Under the pieces are notes generated by a model. It saw nothing but the letters and a program-made list of their open reading frames with translations. It searched no databases and was not told where the DNA came from. From positions 1-6,170 of the forward strand of contig JACCZP010000057.1 of NCBI GenBank assembly GCA_013695885.1: a stretch of DNA of 6,170 nucleotides. Reading direction: 5' to 3'. Made by a program: the position numbers and the translations under genes. Shown here in pieces: positions 1 to 6,170 of the stretch; position 1 is the first letter of the stretch, and the number at the start of each line of letters is the position of its first letter. Source of the stretch: Thermoleophilaceae bacterium (GTDB taxonomy: Bacteria > Actinomycetota > Thermoleophilia > Solirubrobacterales > Thermoleophilaceae).

Positions 1-16
1 ACAGGCGGCGAGCGGA

Positions 17-56
17 CCGGGGCACTCCCCGGACGCCTTTCCGGGGAACTGGGAGT
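17..56. repeat. GC-rich competing inverted repeats downstream of tRNA-His
   Basis: The + strand carries CCGGGG at 17-22, CCCCGG at 27-32 and CCGGGG again at 41-46. The middle element can therefore pair with either flank: a 4-base loop (CACT) on the left or an 8-base loop on the right. In addition ACTCCC at 24-29 can pair with GGGAGT at 51-56. The site lies about 30 bases past the 3' end of the minus-strand tRNA, so it could help end that transcript, or end one arriving on the + strand from outside the window. No long T tract follows on either strand; the only short one is TTT at 38-40. An intrinsic terminator is therefore possible but unproven. The rest of 1-83 shows nothing else I can name. 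Confidence 0.4.
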
Positions 57-83
57 ACTGAATTCCGACAGTTCAGGACTAGG

Positions 84-157
84 GGTGAGCGACGGGACTC
101 GAACCCGCGACCGCCTGGACCACAACCAGGAGCTCTACCAACTGAGCTACGCCCACC
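84..157 (-). tRNA. tRNA-His, anticodon GTG
   Basis: On the minus strand the region folds as a complete cloverleaf. The 7-bp acceptor stem GTGGGCG/CGCTCAC (150-156 with 85-91) has one G-T wobble. The D arm has GCTC/GAGC around AGTTGGTA. The anticodon stem CCTGG/CCAGG (126-130 with 114-118) encloses loop TTGTGGT, giving anticodon GTG at 121-123. The T arm contains the invariant GGTTCGAGTC. The base 5' of the acceptor (157) reads G and the discriminator (84) reads C. That G-1:C73 pair is the identity element for histidyl-tRNA synthetase and is encoded in most bacterial tRNA-His genes. The 3' CCA is not encoded (CCT follows), so it must be added after transcription. No variable-arm extension is seen. 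The gene follows the SRPBCC gene by 83 bp on the same strand. Confidence 0.96.
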
Positions 158-168
158 GAGAGACGCCG

Positions 169-174
169 AATCTA
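169..174 (-). promoter_or_regulatory. possible -10 box of tRNA-His
   Basis: The 83-bp gap between the SRPBCC stop and the tRNA holds one small AT-rich pocket (TTGATAGATT on the minus strand) in otherwise very GC-rich DNA. TAGATT at 174-169 fits the TANNNT form of a sigma-70-type -10 element. It would place the transcript start about 5-7 bases before the mature tRNA 5' end, as expected for a short tRNA leader. I see no convincing -35 hexamer 17-19 bases upstream. The call rests on the -10 match and position alone. Confidence 0.35.
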
Positions 175-240
175 TCAATCGGTGCGGGCTCCGACGCTCG
201 GGGCGAACGGGTCCTCCGGCCCAGCGCGACCCCGTCTCGG

Positions 241-717
241 TCAGGCCACGAACGCCGCTGCGTAGCACTCGAGGAGCAGCGTCCACCCGGCCGGGGAGTC
301 GAGGCCCGCCCGGTAGTCCTCGGCCCCCTCTCCGTGGCGGGCGAACCCGCGATGCTCGAGCTCTACGCGGGTCCGGGTCTTACCCTCCGGCTCGAAACGG
401 ACCTCCACCTCGCTTGCTCGTTCCGGGTTCGGCTCGGGCACGCGCTCCGGGCTGATCTGCCAGGCGAAGGCGAGGCGACCCGGCGGCGCCCAGGTCAGCA
501 CGGTCCCCCAGTCCGAGCGGAAGCCCCCCGGCCCGATCTCGAAGCAGTGTCCACCCTCGCAGGGCTCGATCCCGATGGTCTCGAGCACCTCACCGGACCA
601 GGTGTACCCCGAGGGCCACCAGGTCGCGAGGCCTTCGGTGAAGACCGCGAAGGCCCGGTCGGGCGGGGCCTCGACGGTGACCGTGCGCCGGACGGGCGGC
701 CCGGACTCGCCCGTCAT
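241..717 (-). CDS. SRPBCC / AHSA1-type domain protein
   Basis: A 158-residue protein made of one SRPBCC (START/Bet v1-like) domain, close to the usual family length. Visible family features are the opening strand RRTVTVEAPPDRAFAVFTE (residues 10-28), which is the typical start of AHSA1-like domains, the following helix with TWW, the central strands around WGTVLTWAPPGRLAFAWQI (70-88), and a long C-terminal helix from GWTLLLECYAAAF. The family forms a hydrophobic pocket and binds lipids or other ligands, or acts as a stress or co-chaperone-like protein; the ligand cannot be read from sequence. There is no signal peptide or membrane helix, so it is probably cytosolic. I chose ATG at 717-715 because the domain begins 9 residues later and codons become consistently GC-ending there. 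The ATG overlaps a TGA at 716-714 that would end the broken small ORF upstream. The same frame stays open to an ATG at 891, but that extension is Arg/Ser/Pro-rich shadow sequence. Confidence 0.85.
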   Translation of the reverse strand: MTGESGPPVRRTVTVEAPPDRAFAVFTEGLATWWPSGYTWSGEVLETIGIEPCEGGHCFEIGPGGFRSDWGTVLTWAPPGRLAFAWQISPERVPEPNPERASEVEVRFEPEGKTRTRVELEHRGFARHGEGAEDYRAGLDSPAGWTLLLECYAAAFVA

Positions 718-891
718 CGCTCGGCGGCCGCGAGGGGGCGGCCGCGTTCCATCGGGGCCCTCCTCGCGCTCCCCGCCGGTACGCGGGCCGGGCGTCGTGG
801 AGGTAGAGCGCGAACGGGACCCACCAGACGATGTTGTAGACGCCCGCGGCCACGAACGCCGCCCCCGGTGGAGCCTCCGCCGGGCGATCAT
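714..891 (-). pseudogene. frame-disrupted small one-helix membrane protein
   Basis: No single frame makes sense here, yet coding-like sequence runs through all of it. ATG at 891 overlaps the stop of the upstream membrane gene (ATGA) and follows GGGAGG directly; its first 10 codons are GC3-rich and basic (MIARRRLHRG). From about 860 the GC3-rich frame is one base over and encodes a hydrophobic stretch, AAFVAAGVYNIVWWVPFALY, followed by LHDARPAYRR. From about 770 it moves again to a frame ending AAAER-stop at 716-714, overlapping the SRPBCC ATG. Adding one G in the run at 862-866 and one in the run at 771-774 restores a single 59-residue ORF with ATGA overlaps at both ends. Either two homopolymer undercalls in the assembly or real decay would explain it. 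The VYNIVWW helix resembles the first helix of small multi-helix hypothetical proteins, but I cannot name a family. A weak intact alternative starts at GTG 853 and runs into the SRPBCC gene to 590. Confidence 0.5.
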
Positions 892-1451
892 CCTCCCTGC
901 TGCTCCACGACGCCGCGCGGGGGCCACGGCCAGTGACCGTGGGGCAGTCCGAGGGCGGCGTACAGGTCGCGCACGCCGGAGAGGAAGACCCCTACCGCCA
1001 TGGCCGTGAGGGCCCACTGGAGCAGCCAGGGGACGTCCGGGGCGGGCCCGAAGGCGGTGGGACGTGACCACCAAGCGACCAGGACGGGGATCAGGAAGGC
1101 GGCCATCGCCCCGTAGAGGATCCCCATCACCGCGTGCGTGACCCTCTCGCCCGCGTACACGTCGCCCATGGTCTTACGGGCGGCGATCTCGGCCACGAAG
1201 TCCCACAGGGTCAGCACGATCTCCCCGACCAGGACGGCGACCAGCGCGATCACCCAGAGTCCCTGCCAGGCGAGCCAGGGAAGGGTGCCGAAGAGCACCG
1301 CGTATAGGAAGTCGCGCCCCGCGTGGAGCTTGAGCTCGGAGGCCGACTGGCGTCCCTGGGCGGGAAGCCTCGCGCGCCACTCGTGGTAGTAGAGGGTGTC
1401 GAACGCGCCGATGACACCCTGGATCGACAGGAGCACCAGGGCCGTGGTCAT
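888..1451 (-). CDS. hypothetical five-helix integral membrane protein
   Basis: A 187-residue protein with about five predicted membrane helices: residues 3-21 (ending FDTLYY), 48-64, 65-87, 104-127 and 143-165. Polar motifs beside the helices look conserved: DTLYYHEWRARLP after helix 1, LHAGRDFLYA before helix 2, LWDFVAEIAARK after helix 3 and ERVTHAVMGILYG opening helix 4. The buried or flanking His, Glu, Arg and Asp residues suggest a functional core rather than a simple anchor, but I do not recognise a characterised family. The C-terminus is a short Pro/Trp/Gly-rich tail. The start is ATG at 1451-1449, which overlaps the DUF4166 stop by 4 bases (ATGA), a strong sign of translational coupling. 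Its own stop overlaps the ATG of the broken small ORF in the same way. It is probably a cytoplasmic-membrane partner of the DUF4166 protein. The frame remains open upstream to 1769, but inside the DUF4166 gene. Confidence 0.8.
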   Translation of the reverse strand: MTTALVLLSIQGVIGAFDTLYYHEWRARLPAQGRQSASELKLHAGRDFLYAVLFGTLPWLAWQGLWVIALVAVLVGEIVLTLWDFVAEIAARKTMGDVYAGERVTHAVMGILYGAMAAFLIPVLVAWWSRPTAFGPAPDVPWLLQWALTAMAVGVFLSGVRDLYAALGLPHGHWPWPPRGVVEQQGG

Positions 1452-1999
1452 CGCCCGGCGTCCGTTTCCAGGTACCCGCCGTAGGCGACGAGAAGACCGA
1501 CCCAGGGAACGGTGACGGCGACCGATACGCGCGTGCCCTCCGTGCCCTCCGGCTCCTCCCGGGCCTCGATCCGCGGCGCGAGCGCTCGCGGGAAGGGGAT
1601 GCGCACGCTGCCGACCCTCAACGCGGCGCCGGCCTGTAGGTAGTGGAGCGCCCCGTTCCGCACCTCGAGCCGGAAGCCCAGCTCGAGCGGTCCGATGCGT
1701 TCGACAAGCCTGCCTCCGTCCTCTCGCTGCGTGCTGACCAGAGGCGCCCCGTCGAAGGTGCGCACCCAACGCTCTCCCCGTCCGAGCGGCGTGACGAGCA
1801 ATCGAAGGCTCGCGGCCTCGTTTGCGGACGGGAGGCGAAGGAGCCGTGCGAGGAGCGCTCCGATGGGACCCGCCCCGTGCCGGACGCGGAACCGGCCGGC
1901 CCCGGAGAAGGGCGCCCCGTCCAGGTGCAGGCCGCGCACGGGCGCGGCCAGCTCATGCCAGGAGGGGCCCAGCAGCCGCGGGTACAGCGCCGGGTGCAC
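1448..1999 (-). CDS. DUF4166 domain protein
   Basis: A 183-residue protein that matches the DUF4166 pattern across its whole length. It opens with LYPRLLGPSWHELAAPVRGLH (in parts, residues 5-25), then GRFRVRHGAGPIGALLARLL at 35-54, the strand pair ERWVRTFDGAPLVS (76-89), LVERIGPLELGFRLEV (98-113), FPRALAPRIEAREE (136-149), and closes with VPWVGLLVAYGGYLE. These are the usual DUF4166 landmarks: a basic LLARLL helix, the W-R-F-G strand and the VGLLV.Y.G.L end. The function of the domain is unknown. It is often fused to the C-terminus of NAD(P)-binding SDR proteins and here stands alone. I chose GTG at 1999-1997, 37 bp after the MBL stop, because homology begins at the next residues and the upstream extension, reaching 2155, runs inside the MBL gene with shadow composition. 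No clear Shine-Dalgarno is visible. The 3' end overlaps the membrane gene (ATGA). Confidence 0.82.
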   Translation of the reverse strand: MHPALYPRLLGPSWHELAAPVRGLHLDGAPFSGAGRFRVRHGAGPIGALLARLLRLPSANEAASLRLLVTPLGRGERWVRTFDGAPLVSTQREDGGRLVERIGPLELGFRLEVRNGALHYLQAGAALRVGSVRIPFPRALAPRIEAREEPEGTEGTRVSVAVTVPWVGLLVAYGGYLETDAGR

Positions 2000-2036
2000 G
2001 GTGATCGAGGTATGCCGTTGCCGCCTTGCGCCGGGC

Positions 2037-2786
2037 CTACCTACGCACCTGCGACCCGCCCACGATCGCGTCCTCCCCCGACCCGAAGCGCACCCACGCC
2101 TTGTTGGTGCCGTCGTAGTCGGGCGCCCAGAGCACGAGCGTGGCCTCCGTCTCATCGCCCCCCACGCGGCATGTGTCGGTGCCCTCGTCGTCGAGTCCGC
2201 GCCAGATGCGGATGAACGGGTTCGACTCCCACTCCTCCCCCACGGTCGTCGCCTCGACGTGGCCGGGGTGCAGGCGCGTGTCGGCCGGCAGCTTCATCAG
2301 GCGGTCCATGATCGAGCCCTTTAGGTCCTCGAACCCGGTGGCGCTCGGCGCGCGCGTTCCGCCGACCGTGCCCTTGAAGAGGACGTCCGCGGTCAGGCAG
2401 TCGGTGCCGTCGAAGAGCAGCGCCAGGTGGCCGGCGGCGTGGCCGGGGGTGTGGATGGCCTCGATCTCGAGGTCACCGGAGCGGACCACGGTCCCGTCGG
2501 CGAGCGACTCGTCCACGAGGCCCTCACCGAGGTCGGCGGCGGTTGCCTCGTGGGCCAGAACCGAGACCCCGAAGCGCTCGGCCAGCTCCTCGACGTCCAC
2601 CACGTGGTCGGCGTGGGAATGGGTGAGAATCACGTGGGTGATCGCGATGCCGTCGCGCTCGACCTGCTGGAGCAGCGGCTCGACCACGCCGTTGCCGTCC
2701 ACCAGCACCCCGCTGCCCCCGGGCCCCTCGGCCACCAGGTACGCGTTCGAGAGCCAGTCGGGTTGCTCCGCGCGCTCGATGATCAC
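2037..2786 (-). CDS. MBL-fold metallo-hydrolase, glyoxalase II-like
   Basis: A 249-residue metallo-beta-lactamase-fold hydrolase. Metal ligands are visible: THSHADH at residues 55-61 (H56, H58, D60, H61), H116 in TPGHAAGH, D134 in LTAD and H176 in LHPGH, the full two-metal set. The short spacing and the PGHAAGH and HPGH motifs place it with glyoxalase II-like thioester hydrolases rather than true beta-lactamases. After the fold, from about residue 203, comes a 45-residue extension with the strand-like motifs ATLVLWAPDYDG and KAWVRFGSGED. Most minimal glyoxalase II-like proteins lack this extension. There is no signal peptide, so it is cytosolic. The start is GTG at 2786 with a strong ribosome site. 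It lies 31 bp after the class III alcohol dehydrogenase. From memory, a class III-like dehydrogenase beside an MBL hydrolase also occurs in mycobacteria (Rv2259-Rv2260), where the thiol is mycothiol. A role in hydrolysing the S-acyl thiol product is inferred; the substrate is unproven. Confidence 0.88.
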   Translation of the reverse strand: MIIERAEQPDWLSNAYLVAEGPGGSGVLVDGNGVVEPLLQQVERDGIAITHVILTHSHADHVVDVEELAERFGVSVLAHEATAADLGEGLVDESLADGTVVRSGDLEIEAIHTPGHAAGHLALLFDGTDCLTADVLFKGTVGGTRAPSATGFEDLKGSIMDRLMKLPADTRLHPGHVEATTVGEEWESNPFIRIWRGLDDEGTDTCRVGGDETEATLVLWAPDYDGTNKAWVRFGSGEDAIVGGSQVRR

Positions 2787-2791
2787 CGGCG

Positions 2792-2800
2792 CCTCCTCCT
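2792..2800 (-). promoter_or_regulatory. Shine-Dalgarno of the MBL hydrolase gene
   Basis: The minus strand reads AGGAGGAGG at 2800-2792, ending 5 bases before the GTG at 2786. It gives two overlapping AGGAGG registers with spacings of 5 and 8 bases. It is the strongest ribosome site in the window and supports the GTG start over any other. It also suggests this gene can be translated independently of the dehydrogenase before it. Confidence 0.8.
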
Positions 2801-2817
2801 CTGGGTCGTGAAACAGG

Positions 2818-3927
2818 TCATTCCGTCGGATGCAGGATGCTGCGGATCCCGTCCTGGGCCTCGAGCAGCTCGAACCCGCGGTTGACGTCGTCGAGCGATA
2901 GGTGGTGCGAGATCAGCGGATCGACGTCGATGTCGCCTGCCATGTAGCGCTCCACCAGCTTCGGCACCTGGTCGCGTCCCTTCACCCCGCCGAACGATGA
3001 GCCGCACACCCGCCGGCCGGTGATGAGCAGACGGGGGACGATGTCGAGGGTCTCCCCCTGCCCGGCCACTCCGGCCACCGTGCACAGCCCCCACCCCATG
3101 CGCGCCGCCTCGACGGCCTGGCGCATGACGGCGACCAGGCCGGTGGCCTCGAACGTGAAGTCGGCGCCGAAGCCGCCGGTCATCTCGAGGATGCGCTCCA
3201 CGGTGTCGGGACCGCCGAGCATGACCTCGGTCGCGCCCTGGCCGCGGGCGAGCTCGAGGCGATCGTCGGAGAGGTCCACGCAGACGATCCGCTCCGCGCC
3301 CTGCACGCGACACCCGGCCACGGCGCCGAGCCCGACGAGCCCGGCGCCGAACACGACGCAGGTCGATCCGGGCTCGACGTTCGCGGTGTACATCGCCGCA
3401 CCGAGCCCGGTGGACAGCCCGCAGGCGAAGATGCACGCGCGGTCGAGCGGCGCCTCCGGCGAGACCTTCGCCAGCGCGATCTCCGGCATCACCGTGTACT
3501 CCGCGAACGCCGAGCAGCCCATGAAGTGGCGGATGGGCTCGCGGTCGCGCGAGAGGCGGGTGGTGCCGTCGGGGAGGTAGCCGCGGTTCTGCTCGGCGCG
3601 GATCGCAAGGCAGAGGTTGGTGCGCGGGCTCATGCAGTGGATGCACTCCCGACACTGGGGCGAGAAGAGCGTGACCACGTGGTCGCCGACCGCGAGCGAG
3701 CGCACAGCGTCCCCCACCCGCTCGACGACGCCGGCGCCCTCGTGCCCGAGCACGGTGGGCGCGTAGCCCGACGGGTCGGCTCCGGAGGCCGTATAGGTGT
3801 CGGTGTGGCACACGCCGGTGGCCTCGAGGCGAACCAGCACCTCGCCGGCGGCCGGCTCGGCCAGGTCGAGCTCCTGCACGGCGAGCGGTGCACCGAACTC
3901 CTCGAGCACCGCGGCGCGGACCTTCAC
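2818..3927 (-). CDS. class III-type zinc alcohol dehydrogenase (S-hydroxymethyl-thiol dehydrogenase)
   Basis: A 369-residue medium-chain Zn dehydrogenase, full length for class III ADH (FrmA/ADH5). Catalytic-zinc residues are C40 in GVCHTD, H62/E63 in LGHEGAG and C169. Structural-zinc cysteines are C92, C95, C98 and C106. The NAD fold is VVFGAGLVG (G194, G196, G199) with D218 ending strand 2, which indicates NAD rather than NADP. Class III hallmarks include SGADP, IRHFMG, AEYTV, GWG and FGGVKGR. Arg110 in AIRAEQ aligns with the Arg that binds the glutathione carboxylate in human ADH5. The nearby class III Glu (in SGADPEG) is Ser53 here. The family oxidises the spontaneous adduct of formaldehyde with a low-molecular-weight thiol to an S-formyl thiol and can reduce S-nitrosothiols. 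Whether the thiol is glutathione, mycothiol or another is not shown. The start is GTG at 3927, 19 bp after the upstream gene, with a weak ribosome site. An NDMA-dependent alcohol dehydrogenase is a less likely alternative. Confidence 0.87.
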   Translation of the reverse strand: MKVRAAVLEEFGAPLAVQELDLAEPAAGEVLVRLEATGVCHTDTYTASGADPSGYAPTVLGHEGAGVVERVGDAVRSLAVGDHVVTLFSPQCRECIHCMSPRTNLCLAIRAEQNRGYLPDGTTRLSRDREPIRHFMGCSAFAEYTVMPEIALAKVSPEAPLDRACIFACGLSTGLGAAMYTANVEPGSTCVVFGAGLVGLGAVAGCRVQGAERIVCVDLSDDRLELARGQGATEVMLGGPDTVERILEMTGGFGADFTFEATGLVAVMRQAVEAARMGWGLCTVAGVAGQGETLDIVPRLLITGRRVCGSSFGGVKGRDQVPKLVERYMAGDIDVDPLISHHLSLDDVNRGFELLEAQDGIRSILHPTE

Positions 3928-3946
3928 CGGCCCGAGCCCCGGTGAC

Positions 3947-4272
3947 TCACGAACGGAAGGGGTCCGTGCGGCCGGGCTCGGCCGGCGCCGGGCCCACGGG
4001 CACGAGCTCGGCCGGCACCGGGTCCTCGGCCACCGCCTCCACGATCTCCTCCTCGGGCTCGAGCTCCTCGCGCGCGCACACCACCCGGAAGGCTCCGGTG
4101 CCCACGCCCGGGTCCTCGCGGATCGGCAGCCCGCGGATTGAGTCCCAGCCGAGGCGCTCGACCTCGAACGGGTTCATGGCCACCGCGACGGCCGGGTACT
4201 CACAGGTCGCGTTGTGCTGGTCGATGGCCTTGGAGATGGCCTCGAGGTTCTTCGCTTCGGAGGAGGAGGCCA

Positions 4273-4273
<1 letters not shown>
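3947..4273 (-). CDS. hypothetical acidic 108-residue protein
   Basis: I do not recognise this protein. The N-terminal 70 residues look folded and constrained: a short helix (AKNLEAISKAIDQHN), a Cys-containing strand CEYPAVAVAMNPFEVERLGW, then DSIRGLPIREDPGVGTGAFR and VVCARE. The last 38 residues are acidic and Pro/Ala-rich (LEPEEEIVEAVAEDPVPAEL) and probably disordered. There is no signal peptide, membrane helix or known metal motif; two cysteines (24 and 66) are present. ATG at 4273-4271 overlaps the UXS stop by one base in the arrangement TGATG, which indicates termination-reinitiation coupling. No good Shine-Dalgarno is visible, fitting coupled translation. The next gene begins 19 bp later. 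Codons are GC3-rich throughout, so I take it as real. An internal ATG at residue 33 is a less likely start, because the sequence before it keeps coding character. Confidence 0.72.

Positions 4274-6170
<1,897 letters not shown>

Noticed and set aside
718..891. N-terminal extension of the SRPBCC protein to the ATG at 891, or to 1074
   Set aside because: The added residues are Arg/Ser/Thr/Pro-rich with many A/T third positions, while the hydrophobic GC3-rich coding signal in this interval is in another frame; the SRPBCC domain itself starts just after the ATG at 717.
85..936. Long open frame on the + strand across the tRNA and SRPBCC region
   Set aside because: It runs through the tRNA gene and is Arg/Pro/Gly-rich shadow sequence opposite real minus-strand genes; high GC leaves antisense frames open.
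2000..2155. N-terminal extension of the DUF4166 protein upstream of GTG 1999
   Set aside because: It lies within the MBL hydrolase coding region in another frame and has typical off-frame composition; DUF4166 similarity begins at the GTG.
2783..3811. Second long minus-strand frame overlapping the alcohol dehydrogenase
   Set aside because: His/Arg/Ala-rich shadow of the dehydrogenase gene with no recognisable domain; the 2818-3927 frame has all zinc and NAD motifs.

Overview
The window reads as a chromosomal segment of a very GC-rich bacterium. Third codon positions are almost all G or C, GTG starts are frequent, and the proteins look actinobacterial; a deep-branching class such as Thermoleophilia is my guess from protein style, not a demonstrated placement. 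Every gene I can support lies on the minus strand, so it is read from the right end (6170) to the left end (1).

Right part (4273-6170): the 3' two thirds or so of a UDP-glucuronate decarboxylase (UXS-type extended SDR, making UDP-xylose), whose 5' end lies outside the window. The enzyme is interrupted by a 428-residue in-frame intein with a LAGLIDADG homing-endonuclease domain. The intein splits the conserved motif RIFN|TFGPRM just after the substrate-site Asn. This is the most interesting element here.

Middle (2037-4273): a 108-residue acidic protein of unknown function overlaps the UXS stop by one base (TGATG). It is followed by a class III (thiol-adduct/formaldehyde type) zinc alcohol dehydrogenase and a glyoxalase-II-like metallo-beta-lactamase-fold hydrolase. 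The last two look like a formaldehyde or aldehyde detoxification pair.

Left part (241-1999): a DUF4166 protein and a five-helix membrane protein overlap by ATGA. Next comes a tiny one-helix ORF whose reading frame appears broken by two single-base losses in G runs, and then an SRPBCC/AHSA1-type protein. If both losses are repaired, the tiny ORF has ATGA overlaps with both neighbours, so this part looks like one translationally coupled cassette of unknown job. The whole run from UXS to SRPBCC has gaps of 37 bp or less, or overlaps, and could be one transcript.

Left end (1-240): a tRNA-His(GTG) with the histidine-specific G-1:C73 pair, a possible -10 box upstream of it, and a GC-rich set of competing inverted repeats downstream. 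I see no CRISPR array, insertion sequence, riboswitch or origin.
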